Origin: Hansfordia pulvinata | Taxonomy: Eukaryota; Ascomycota; Sordariomycetes; Xylariales | Direction: 5' to 3' | DNA: 64,000 nt | Assembly (NCBI GenBank): GCA_006538405.1 | Contig: BJKQ01000001.1 | Coordinates: forward strand, 1,240,001 to 1,304,000 | Shown: positions 47,962 through 58,570 of the stretch, one piece after another | How positions within the stretch are numbered: position 1 is the first letter of the stretch | Layout of the letters: each line of letters opens with the position of its first letter | Position numbers and translations under genes: made by a program | Notes under the pieces: model-generated | What the model was told of the DNA's origin: nothing | Seen by the model: only the letters and a program-made list of their open reading frames with translations | Databases searched by the model: none

Positions 47962-48558
47962 GATTGTGACTGTGGGGGGTTCTGAAGGCCGGAGATTGAG
48001 GGAGCCGAGCCGCAGCTCCTAAGGAAGGAGAGGATGTGCGAGTATCGTAGATGCAGGTGTTCAGCAAGCGCCTGGGGAGTCGTATGGGCTTGCGAGAGGA
48101 GGTCTATGTTGCGGGATGGCTGTGATGTTGTTTGCCAGACGCTGAGTGCGGATGAATATGGGCTCGCCGAACCTTGCCGTGCACCAGTGGCCGCCGCCGC
48201 GATATGCCCCGCGAAAAATTCCCAGCGGGCCATGGAAATTTTAGCGGGGCTGTGATGCTTTATCTTATCGGAGATCTTGCAGTGTAAAGGGGCGTGATAG
48301 GCTAGTCCTACTATAGACTAGACTGCTGTTAAGGCCTGAGCTATGCTAACTAGCATTGCCCGTTGACGCATTCCACGGAGTACTCCGTCACTCCGTACCG
48401 AAGTGCCCAGGCGACGAGTGCATCAAGTACTCGACGCTGTGGCTCGCGCCGTTCCTTTGGCCCCTTGCACCATCTCCATCACAACCACGCCCCGTCTCCA
48501 CGCCCTACACTGTCAAGAAGTCTGAAAGCGCGCGCCGAGACGCGACCCAGTGCCGGCC
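47962..48558. promoter_or_regulatory. Shared divergent promoter, PWP1 / PRP16
   Basis: Under 600 bp separates the two start codons, so both promoters lie here. It includes CGGAGTACTCCGTCACTCCG near 48376-48395, a palindrome-like GAGTACTC element. I see no consensus TATA box, as expected for housekeeping genes. Confidence 0.6.
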
Positions 48559-51550
48559 ATGGACCATCGCGATGGCAACTTCAGCCCCAAGCGGCGCAAG
48601 CTCGACTTCAACCCCCTGCGCTCCGACGACCGATATGATGCCCTCCCCAGCCGCCCCGGCGGCTCCTCTCGGCCACCCAGGCGGCCCCAGAACCAGCGCC
48701 AGGCCTCCCCGCGCCAGCACCAGTTCGACACGCCGGAGCCCCTCGTGAGCGAGCAGGACCAGAACGCTCTCGACCGCGACTGGTACGGCGCCGACGAGTC
48801 GGGCGGCCACACGTTCGGCGACGACTCCCACAACCCTTTGGCAGCTACGACTCGTCCTGGGTCGACCAGCAGCAGCGCGAAGCCGACATGGTCGAGCGCA
48901 AAGCCGGCCGCCACCTGAACGCGCGCCAGCTCCAGAAACAGAAGGATGTCGATGCTTGGGAGACCAATCGCATGCTGACTTCGGGCGTGGCCCAGCGCCG
49001 TGGTCTGGGGGACGACTTTGAAGACGACGACGAGGGCACGCGCATCCACCTCATGGTCCACGACCTCAAGCCCCCCTTCCTTGACGGCCGCACCGTCTTC
49101 ACGAAGCAGCTCGAGCCAGTGCCTGCGGTCAAGGATTACCAGAGCGACATGGCTGTCTTCAGCCGCAAGGGCAGCCGCGTGGTGAAAGAGCGGAGACAGC
49201 AAAGGGAGCGCCAGCGCCAAGCTCAAGAAGCCACCAACATGGCCGGTACCGCCCTCGGGAACCTGATGGGTGTCAAGGAAGACGAGGGCGACAGCGCCCT
49301 GCCGATAGCCGCCGAAGACGAGGGCCAGGACAAGCCCAAGGAGGGCGGCAACAAGTTCAGCGAGCACGTCAAGAAGAACGAGGGCGCCAGTGACTTCAGC
49401 AAGAGCAAGACTCTGAAGGAGCAGAGGGAATTTCTTCCGGCCTTTGCCGTGCGCGAGGACCTGCTGAGGGTCATCCGCGACAACCAGGTCATCATTGTGG
49501 TGGGAGAAACAGGATCTGGCAAAACCACGCAACTGGCCCAGTTCCTCTACGAAGACGGCTATGGGAACCGCGGCATGATTGGGTGCACCCAGCCGCGACG
49601 AGTCGCCGCCATGAGTGTGGCCAAGCGCGTGGCTGAAGAGATGGAGTGCAAGCTTGGCGGCACCGTCGGCTACGCCATCCGCTTCGAGGACTGCACCAGT
49701 AAGGACACCGTCATTAAGTACATGACCGATGGTGTGCTTCTGCGAGAGTCGCTCAATGAGCAGGACCTGGACCGTTACTCGTGCGTCATCATGGACGAGG
49801 CCCACGAACGCGCTCTCAACACCGATGTGTTGATGGGGCTGTTCAACAAGATCCTGCAGCGCCGCCGAGACCTCAAGCTTATCGTCACGTCTGCGACAAT
49901 GAACTCGAAGAGGTTCTCCGAGTTCTTCGGCGGTGCGCCCGAGTTCTTCATTCCTGGAAGGACTTTCCCGGTCGACATCATGTATCACAGGTCGCCTGTC
50001 GAGGACTACGTGGACCAGGCTGTGCAGCAAGTCCTCGCCATTCACGTATCCATGGGCGGGGGCGACATTCTCGTCTTCATGACGGGCCAAGAGGACATCG
50101 AGTGCACCTGCGAGTTGGTCCGCGAGAGGCTGGATGCTCTCAACGACCCCCCCGAGCTCAGCATTCTTCCCATATACAGTCAGATGCCTGCGGACCTCCA
50201 GGCCAAGATCTTCGACCGTGCGCCGCCCGGGGTGCGCAAATGCATCGTAGCGACCAACATTGCGGAGACGAGTCTAACGGTGGACGGCATTATGTATGTC
50301 GTCGACGCAGGCTACTCCAAGCTCAAGGTCTACAACCCACGGATGGGCATGGACACGCTCCAAATCACGCCGATATCGCAGGCCAATGCCGGGCAGCGTG
50401 CCGGACGAGCCGGCCGCACCGGACCTGGAAAGGCCTTCCACCTCTTCACCGAGAAGGCCTACAAGGACGAGCTGTATGTGTCTACAATCCCCGAGATTCA
50501 GCGCACGAACCTCAGCAACACGGTGCTGCTCCTCAAGTCTCTCGGAGTGCGAGACTTGCTGGATTTCGACTTTATGGACCCGCCTCCCCAGGACACCATC
50601 ACGACCTCTCTGTTCGACCTGTGGGCGCTGGGCGCCTTGGATAACCTGGGCGAGCTCACGGACCTGGGGTCCAAGATGAACGCGTTCCCGATGGACCCGT
50701 CGCTGGCCAAGCTCCTGATCATGTCGGAGGAGTACGGGTGCAGCGAGGAGATGGTGACGATCGTGTCGATGCTGTCGGTGCCGAACGTGTTCTACCGGCC
50801 GAAGGAGCGGCAGGAGGAGTCGGACGCGGCGCGGGAGAAGTTCTTTGTGCCCGAGTCGGACCACCTGACGTACCTGCACGTGTACTCGCAGTGGAAGGTC
50901 AACGGCTTCTCGGACGGGTGGTGCACGCGGCACTTCCTGCACGGCAAGTCGCTGCGGCGGGCCAAGGAGATCCGGGATCAGCTGCTGGACATTATGCGGA
51001 TGCAGAAGATGCAGATGGTGTCGTGCGGGACGGACTGGGACGTGATCCGCAAGTGCATCTGCTCGGGGTACTACCACCAGGCGGCCAAGGTCAAGGGCAT
51101 CGGCGAGTACATCAACCTGCGGACGTCGGTGACGGTGCAGCTGCACCCGACGAGCGCGCTGTACGGGCTGGGGTTCCTGCCCGACTACGTCATCTACCAC
51201 GAGCTGATCCTGACGTCCAAGGAGTACATGTCGACGGTGACGAGCGTCGACCCGCACTGGCTGGCGGAGCTGGGGGCGTCTTCTACTCGGTCAAGGAGAA
51301 GGGGTACTCGGCGCGGGACAAGCGGGTGACGGAGACCGAGTTCAACCGGCGCATGGAGATCGAGGCGCAGATGGCCGAGGACAAGCGGCGGCAGGACGAG
51401 CAGCGGCAGCGCGAGGAGGCCAAGGCGGAGGCGGCGCGGGCGGGCGGCGGCGGCAGCAGCAAGGCCAAGTTGGAGGGCGACGGCAAGAAGATTGTCAAGG
51501 TCGGCGCTGTGAAGAAGCCGGTCGTGAAGCGCAAGGGGCGCGGTTTCTAG
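48559..51550 (+). CDS. PRP16: DEAH-box pre-mRNA splicing helicase Prp16 (DHX38)
   Basis: Intronless, about 997 residues. The ATPase remodels the spliceosome after the first transesterification and proofreads the second step. The N-terminal region is Arg/Pro-rich ([31 protein letters not shown]). The helicase core has [10 protein letters not shown] (motif I, about residue 315), [15 protein letters not shown] (Ia), [12 protein letters not shown] (motif II, about 412), TSATM (III), [12 protein letters not shown] and [12 protein letters not shown] (motif VI, about 613). The ratchet/OB region ends with [20 protein letters not shown] and DPHWLAEL. The frame breaks twice. At about 48836-48842 the reading passes from FGDDSHNP to [15 protein letters not shown]. 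At the G run 51272-51276 it passes to [15 protein letters not shown]. One base added at each restores conserved sequence. The gene is essential in yeast, so I favour sequence error. Confidence 0.95.
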
Positions 51551-51701
51551 AACCTACAAACCCAAATTTCCACGACATGCCCTTCCCCCCTCCCCCCTTT
51601 TTCATCTTCTTCTCTCCCGGCCTGGAGGCAAAGTGGGAGAGAGAGAGTTTGGTTGCCGAGCAGCACGTTTGCAGGCCAGGGCGATGCACTGGCCGCGCTT
51701 C

Positions 51702-51736
51702 GAGCTGAGCTGAGCTGAGCTGAGCTGAGCTGAGCT
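51702..51736. repeat. GAGCT pentamer repeat, seven units
   Basis: Seven perfect head-to-tail copies about 150 nt after the PRP16 stop, probably in its 3' untranslated region. Confidence 0.95.
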
Positions 51737-54714
51737 TCGGATCGTAGAGCGCGCTTGGGGCTCTGCTTCGCGTTGGATAATAGAGCATATCGCCTCGGGC
51801 TACGTTGGTCCCAAGTCTTTTTTTTCTTGAAACCAGGGTCCGCCGGCACCACGGACATTGTGTGTCGACTGGGCCGCTTTTCTATAATTATTCCTTATTC
51901 CGGCGCTTGCGGGAGGATCAAGCGAGAATGCGCTACCAACAACCCTGCGAGGGAATGGAACGGAACGGAACTTTTGGGATGCGGATCTGGCTCTGCAGGT
52001 TCCATCGCGATCTTCCAAGATGGGATGTCTTCTCCCCGAAAAAGTCGCCACCCCCGATCCGCTCGCCGTGCCTTGAAAGCTTCCAGTGGACCGAACCACC
52101 GCATTGTTCAAAGCCAACTTTTTTTTTTTTTTGAGTGCACATGCCGTCTCAGGCCATCAGTGGTTGTAAGGGGCCGACTGGCCGAAACTGCTTCTTCCGC
52201 CAGGGGGAGGGGGCAGAGGGAGGCGAGTCGCCCGGGTGGTTCTGGTCCGGCGGCGACGGGCCATGGTCGAGACGATGACACATCATGCGGAAGAGTCATG
52301 ACCAATCTGCCTTGAGGGTATCCATATTGGCGAAATGGATGCGAGCTGGAGTTTCAAGTGGGGGTTTCTATTCCGTCCCTTTCCTTACTAATGACCATTT
52401 TGCCTTTTGCCTCTTCCGAGGCAGTGAGACGGCCATTGTGGTTCCCATACATGGAGGCAATTTTTACTCAGGGGCCTACTCATAGTGGTGATGAGCCCCC
52501 CCCCCCCCGCCGAGTATGAGGGGGCTCGGCCGATATTCGGTCGGTGCGGGTTGTCGGGACTTGCGGGCGGAGTGTGAGGCGCGCACGCGCGCGGCGCACA
52601 CGGGTGTATAATCACTCGTTACGCCACCCGGCAGAGGTGGCCAAGCTGCCGAGAGCCCGAGAGCGATCCATCCTCGCCCGTTGCCGTGCTCGCCACCGAG
52701 AGAATATGATGCGATCGACGATAGGGCTGGCGGGACCGGCACAGGTATCTATCTGCAGGCAGATCAGGAGCCTTGCGGCGGGCCGCGGTTGGGCGAAGGA
52801 AGCCATGGGACGGGATGGGATGGCGAAGGCGAAGGCGAAGGCGGTCGTCACATTGGGCACCTAGCCCAGCGTGCCCGGTAACGATCAAGTCGTACTGGGA
52901 TGAGCTGGCGGTAGGTTGGGATGGGTATACTCTGTATGGAGATAGATCTACGGAGACACGATGCAATCCTGGCGGCTGCCTGCAAGCTGTCTACCGAAGT
53001 ATGTAAGGCAAGGTGAGGAGTACGAGGTCTCTTACCTGGAGGCCAAGGTAAAGTTACTACTCGCCGAGAGAAGCCTGGATGGATTGCAGCTTTGCAAGCG
53101 ACGGTTGCCTGCCCTCGGACTCCAGATGTGCCAGTCCGACCTTGCCGGGTTCCCGCCTTCGCCTCTTTGCTCATCTACGGCTCGGACTCCGGAGCATCGC
53201 GTCGCGCGCGGAACGGCTGTGCGCGCCGGTCGAGACGACGCGTCTAGGAGGAGGAGGTCTGATGTGTATTCTAGGTTAGGTTAGGTATCTAAGGTACATA
53301 TAGGTACCTACCTACGCACTGAAGAGCGGGAGGTTGGAAGACGGAAGAGGTTCCAAACCAGTGGAGGCACTTCCTGTCTAGTACCGAGTCTAGATGCTTT
53401 CCAGGGCGCCGCAGGTGCTGGACGATATAATGGATGAGGCAACCTTAGTTAGGTACCCCCCCCACAATGTACCTGATATCTACGGGAGGTATGGCCACCG
53501 CAGGTCGGGTCGCCCGCTCCAGTCCGGAATGGCTTCCTCACTCTACATAATGTACATAATGAAGCTCATTCTCTTAGGTACCTCCTATGGGATATGGGAC
53601 CCAAGTAGTAGATCAGTAAGGCTGAAAGGCCATTGGGAGACTAAATCCTTAACATGAGGTACTAGGTATTACCTAAATGAAGGGGGCAGTTCCAATTACC
53701 TGGTACGATTAACTAGGTAACTAAAGAATAAGCATATACCTATAGCTCCTTCTCTAAGATCAATTGGAAGTCGGCCATCACAGGCAAAACCAACCAAGAG
53801 AAGGATGGCTGTAAGTACCTAAGGTACTTAGGTATCCTATCTTGGGAAGACAGAAGACGCCGCATAAGGTTTGGGCGAAGAAGAAATAGAGAGATGAAAA
53901 AGAAAAAAAGACAGTGCGGGTGGTAAGTGCACCCTATCGCCATCGGCTGAGTAGAGCGACAGCCCGGCCACTTCGCACAGACACGGCTCGAAGCGGCCAG
54001 CCAGCCAGACTTTCAGCAAGGGGCTGTTGCCGTCGACTTCGGATGGTCGTGCGAGGGACCGCAACAACCAACTCGCCCGCCACCGCCGCCACCGTTTCCC
54101 AGATATTCCAAGCAGCAACGACGGCCTCCCCTCCTCCGGCCCATCGCCAATTAGCTGCGCTTCCGGGGGTCACCACGGCTACCGGCGCGTGGGTTTGCTA
54201 TTTGTTATGACTTTGGCCATCGTGGTTGTCGCCGCGGGACAGGGCAGCGGTGGTGGGGTCTGGGAGGCAAACGCGGTCCCGGCACGCTGGGTCGCGACTC
54301 GCGACTGCGTCTGTTACGACTGGTTCTTCTTCTCTCCTCGCTCTTCTTGCTTCCTTCTGCTGTCGGGGACATTCATTCTTTCCGGGGGTGTATTTTCCGG
54401 CCCACTCCGTTGGCGGTCGCGGGTGACCTGGGCCAGGGCTGAATAAGGGGGGGGGGGGGGTTGAGAGTCCACTTCCCATCCGCCACCTCAACCTGACCTC
54501 ACTTCCGAATCGGGAAAAAACTCTTTACTCGCAGGCACACGTTTGTCATGTGGGGGATCCCACTACTTCCAGAGGCGCGGACACCGGATCGCCTTGTGGA
54601 AAGGTGGAAGACTGGGGCCAAAAGGGGACGTGCGTGCCTTGTGTGTGAGTCGTGACGAGAGGTGACAAACACCCCCCCCCCCGTGTTTAGACCCGTATTG
54701 TCCAATGCAGGCCG

Positions 54715-54722
54715 GGTATATA
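54715..54722 (+). promoter_or_regulatory. TATA-like element before the six-cysteine secreted protein
   Basis: TATATAG about 290 nt upstream of the ATG at 55011, followed by a C/T- and CA-rich leader. Confidence 0.45.
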
Positions 54723-54841
54723 GCCGGAAGCACACCCTGCCGATCTCTCTTATACACAATACGGGTTCCTCAAGTCACATTCAAAGCCCTTTGCCTATTA
54801 CTCTTCTACTCCCCTCCTTCCGAAAAACAAGTGTAGACTAT

Positions 54842-54875
54842 ACACACACACACACACACACAGACACACACACAG
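54842..54875. repeat. CA microsatellite
   Basis: About 15 CA units with one CAGACA interruption, probably within the 5' leader of the downstream gene. Confidence 0.9.
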
Positions 54876-55010
54876 ACCAGAAACTCTGCACCTAAGCAAA
54901 GGAAGCGGCAGCATATCTTGCCTTAACAGTGAGAACTCACAAGTCTCTCGAACAAACCTTCCCTCGGGTTATCCTTACTTTTCTCTCTCTCTATCTCTTA
55001 AACAAAGAAA

Positions 55011-55546
55011 ATGTTCGGCCAAAACTGGACCATGAACGTCGGCGCCGTGATGCTGGGCCTCCTAGCCGCGACGTCTGTCGCCTCCCCCTGAACGCCTTGC
55101 AAGCGCGCGACAACTGGGAGGTTGCCATGTAAGTTCAGGGAGCTGCTTCTGCACACCGATTTCTGCATCCCCCCCCCCCCCCCCCCCCCTCCTCCTTGAC
55201 CGAGCGACATGGTATTAGATGGGCAGACGGCTGACGCGCGCAAATTCGCAAACGGGACAGATACACGGAGAAGCGCTGCCCCGAGGACTCGACGCTGGGC
55301 GGCCGCAAGGGCCACCAGGACACCTTCAGCGGCACGACGACCAAGGGATCGCCCTCCCTGTTCCAGAAGAGCGGCGGCATGCTGTCGCCCGTCCCCGGCC
55401 ACAAGAGCATACAAATGGTCCGCCACACCTCCTGCGACCTCATCATCGGCGAAAGCCTGAGCGAGTGCGAGGAGTTCAAGGGCAGGAAGGCCTCTGGGTG
55501 CGAGGAGGTCAAGGACAAGGACGTGTGCTGGACCGTCAAGTGCTAG
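55011..55546 (+). CDS. Small secreted protein with six cysteines
   Basis: Exons 55011-55128 and 55261-55546 encode 134 residues once one base is added at the C run 55084-55088. As given, the signal-peptide frame stops at 55089-55091. The signal peptide is residues 1 to about 25 (core GAVMLGLLAATSVAS); a second ATG at 55032 gives a more typical one. The splice, phase 2, makes NWEVAIYTEKRC, a tryptophan/tyrosine strand seen at the start of many small fungal secreted proteins. Six cysteines remain in the mature part, two in the last ten residues (DVCWTVKC). This suits a disulphide-stabilised apoplastic protein; no activity can be assigned. The intron contains a 21-nt C run at 55169-55189. Confidence 0.72.
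55169..55189. repeat. 21-nt C homopolymer in an intron
   Basis: Uninterrupted C run between donor 55129 and acceptor 55260 of the six-cysteine protein gene. True length is uncertain. Confidence 0.9.
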
Positions 55547-56029
55547 ATTCACACAATTCGGAACATTGGAGAAAAAAAAAAAGAAGAAAGCACCAAAAAA
55601 AAACAAGGATGGGCGACGGGCGTTGCCCAAGGTAGGTAACGGTGTGTCGACAGATTAGAAAGAGAAGAGGGAACCACCAAGGGCGTTACCTCCCGCCATC
55701 CATTTGAAACTTGTACAAATTGTTTTAGATACCGGAGTCTTGCCCACACTCCAACGAATAGATGCACATTTCTCTCACGAGTCACGATATGATATATCCC
55801 TTCCCGAGCCCCGAACGCCGGCGTTCTGACCGGTGAGGCCTGACGGATTCGCGGTGGCAAAAAGGAGCCAGGCGTGGCGCCGAGAGTCGGCCCGTCCACG
55901 ACGCCGAAATGGAATTGTGAATAACACCGTCCGGATCATGACAAAAACGTCCTCGTCTTCCTCGTCAAAATCCAAGCTCTGTGGCTCGTTCCATTTTTTT
56001 TACTCGTGTCTTTCTCTCTCTAGACCGTT
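55547..56029. other. Convergent 3' spacer
   Basis: Lies between the stop codons of the secreted protein and the PAQR protein. A-rich stretches near 55570-55605 may serve in polyadenylation. No gene is supported. Confidence 0.5.
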
Positions 56030-57242
56030 CTACGCGCACTGGCCCAGCGCGCTGTGGTGAAAGTCAAACGCCCTGGCCATGGCCATGAAGTGCGAGGCGG
56101 CGGCGACGAGGATGAAGACGTGGAAGATCTGGTGCGAGTTGCCCCAGATGTCAAAGGTGCGGGGGAAGCTCCGCTCGGCCAGCGGACCTGGGGGTTGTTG
56201 GGTGCCCACGTCAGAAGAGACATGCCACCAGAGAAGAAGGAGAAGAAGAAGGGAGATTCGAGAGAAGGGGGGAGACCTGGGAGAACTCACAGCATAGAGG
56301 AAGGCCCCCGCGATGTAGAAGAAGCCCTGGAGCAGGACGAGGTTGAGGCCCATGCGGTCGACGAGGGCCTGGTAGCCGTAGATGGCGATGGCGTGGCAGA
56401 TGGGGACGACGCCCGAGACGCCCAGGCCGACGAACATGGAGGTGCGGTAGACGATGTACTCGGGGGTGCGGAACTTTTCGACCCACGAGACGACGCCGCA
56501 GCCGAGACCGAGCAGGAAGATCTAACGGCGGCATTGAAGCGTCAGCTTGCTTTGCATATTGTTTCTCTGCCCCTCCTGAGCAGGTTCGTAGACTCACACT
56601 GTACAGGTACACCGTCCGCAGGGCCGGCTCGCACGACAGGCCGTAGTAGAGGGCGGGCACGTAGCTGCCGACGATGAGGGCGACGATGCCCGAGTAGTCG
56701 AGCTTGTTGCCCCACTTGGCGACGTGCTCGGAGTGGTTGGAGACGGCGTGGAAGGTGGCGCTCATGCCGAGGCAGACGACGGCGCCGGCCAGGAAGCAGG
56801 CGAAGGCCAGCACGTCGGCGGGCGACGCGTGGCGGTACCGCTCGCTGACGTTGCTCCACAGCCAGGCCGCCAGGGCGAGCGAGGCCGCGGACCCCGCGAC
56901 GTGCGTCCAGATGTTGACGCTCTCGTTGTGCAGGTAGAACAGCGAGGCCGCCGAGCCGGCGTAGCTGCCGCTCTCGGGCCGGTAGCCGCTGGCGATGTAG
57001 GCGTTGTCGCGGCGCCAGCCCGGCAGCTCGTCCAGCGTCAGCAGCAGCAGGCGGCGCGCCGCGCGCCCGGCCTTGTGCTCGGCGGCCCGGGCTGCGCCGG
57101 CCGCGGTGCCGGCCGCGGCGGAGGCGGCGGCCGAGATGGCGGAGGGGGTGGTGGAGGAGGAGGAGGATGAGAGGCGGCGGCGGCGGCGGACGGCGCCGGG
57201 GTCCGGGACCGCCGGGTGCGCCTTGGCGGGGGGCATGTCCAT
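56030..57242 (-). CDS. Izh / AdipoR-type seven-helix membrane protein (PAQR, hemolysin III family)
   Basis: Exons 56598-57242, 56291-56521 and 56030-56187 give 344 residues. After an Ala/Ser/Arg-rich N-terminus comes the family start LLLTLDELPGWRRDNAYIASGYRP. Then come SLFYLHNESVNIWTHVAGS, MSATFHAVSNHSEHVAKWGNKLDY, FLLGLGCGVVSW and FDIWGNSHQIFHVFILVAAASHF. The His residues in SATFH and in HQIFH fit the zinc site of PAQR proteins. Yeast Izh proteins affect zinc and sterol/lipid homeostasis and AdipoRs have ceramidase activity; the role here is inferred only. At 56177-56180 one base is missing. Adding a C turns the exon-3 start into VRWPERSFPRTFDIWG, matching the family. Confidence 0.88.
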
Positions 57243-58570
57243 GTCAATTGCTGTCCGCGTCGCCGACCGTGGTGTGTGTTGTTTCTATGACAGGACTGGA
57301 GATGGATATGGTGATGAAACCAGCTTCCGGGAGTGAAGAAATCAAGAAGAGAAAGCTGGGATATCATACGTGGACTTCCGTTGGCCGAGATGGTTGAGCC
57401 GAAGGTGTACTCACAGTACTCACATGTACCTGAAGTTTGGTGGTGTTCCGGGCGCCTCGGCGCGTCTCGCCGAGGCCGAAAACGTGCGGTGCGCCGGGCC
57501 CCATTTTTCTGGTTTTGTTGAGAGTCGTTACCTCGACTTGTCAACAAGGCCAACTAGGCTGACGTATGGCCGTATTTTGGGGGAGCAAAGCTGACATTGT
57601 TCGAGTGCTGGACGATTGCAGATATTATATTTGCACGTGATCGGGACCAGGCTCGGCCCAGGGGTCGACCGAGTTGATTGACGGTGCGATGCGGCCAGGA
57701 GTACTCGTGCTCTGCTGGAACCGGCGTCGTCTTCCACTCGTATTGTACGGTTTAGGCGCCCTAAATGGACAAGACGCCCACCTACCGACACCCGACGGCT
57801 TACATGTTCGTTCCTTCCTGACATGCGCCTTCCTTGATACACTCGTCCCTTCCTGGTCACATCTAACCCAATCCAATCCTGACCTCTTGCAGAAAGGCGA
57901 TTCTTACCGCCTGCTCCTCTTGGGCGCACTACATCTGCCCGTGCGGGATGATTACCTCTTCAACGGGGACATTGGGTTGCAAGCCGACAGCGCAGATCCG
58001 ACCTCCTGATTCGGCCTCTACCCATGGCAGTCGTCCTAGGCGCAGAGCGGCTGGCCATAGAGACACCCGCGCACCCCGAGAACATGTAGGCTGTCTATCA
58101 GCGCTGCAGCGTCTACCAATGGCTGTCCCAAAATCCGGTCTGATCACAGACCTACAGCATCCCGCGCGCACGCTCGTTGGTCGCCGCGCCTCCACCAGAC
58201 GAGGCTCTGGGCGGGGTCGTCGAGGAGCCCCGTCGGTCAGGGTCGAAGCGGCGCAAGACTTGAGTATTTGATGCAGCGTGCACTGCCGGCTGATGTCCCT
58301 GCCTTGACATGCTCGCGCACTCTCTGCTCCAATCATCACCCGACGTCGCTTCTCTGCACTCGACCTCTCTGCTCTGCAGTGCAAACCTCGGTCAACTGTC
58401 ATGAGGCAGTCCATAGGTAAAGCTCTTTCCTGCCAGGCAGCCCTATATGGCATATAGAGCCATTGGCACATGGTAGAAGGCCTTCTCTGCACAGAACTTC
58501 TCGAGTTGGCAATCTGTCCGCCTCTGTCCACCTCACTGCCAAGAGACAAAGCTTGGACTGGATCAGCAGC
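57243..58570. other. Divergent spacer, PAQR / phosphorylase-2TM gene
   Basis: 1.3 kb with no supported gene. It contains GTACTCACAGTACTCACA near 57405-57425 and GAGTACTCGTG near 57700. Confidence 0.5.

Larger units (their letters stand above)
51551..55010. other. Spacer between PRP16 and the secreted six-cysteine protein
   Basis: 3.5 kb with no supported gene. Holds the GAGCT repeat (51702-51736), GGTACCTA-type motifs around 53280-53460 and 53570-53850, and a CA microsatellite near the right end. Confidence 0.5.

Noticed and set aside
48513..50090. 525-codon open frame on the - strand
   Set aside because: Antisense to PRP16; GC-rich third positions remove stop codons on the opposite strand.
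50274..51257. 327-codon open frame on the - strand
   Set aside because: Antisense to the PRP16 C-terminal half; His/Arg/Val-rich with no domain.
48559..51550. Programmed -1 frameshifting in PRP16 and the other broken genes
   Set aside because: The breaks occur in many unrelated genes, twice in two of them, without a shared slippery heptamer or visible downstream structure; missing bases are simpler.
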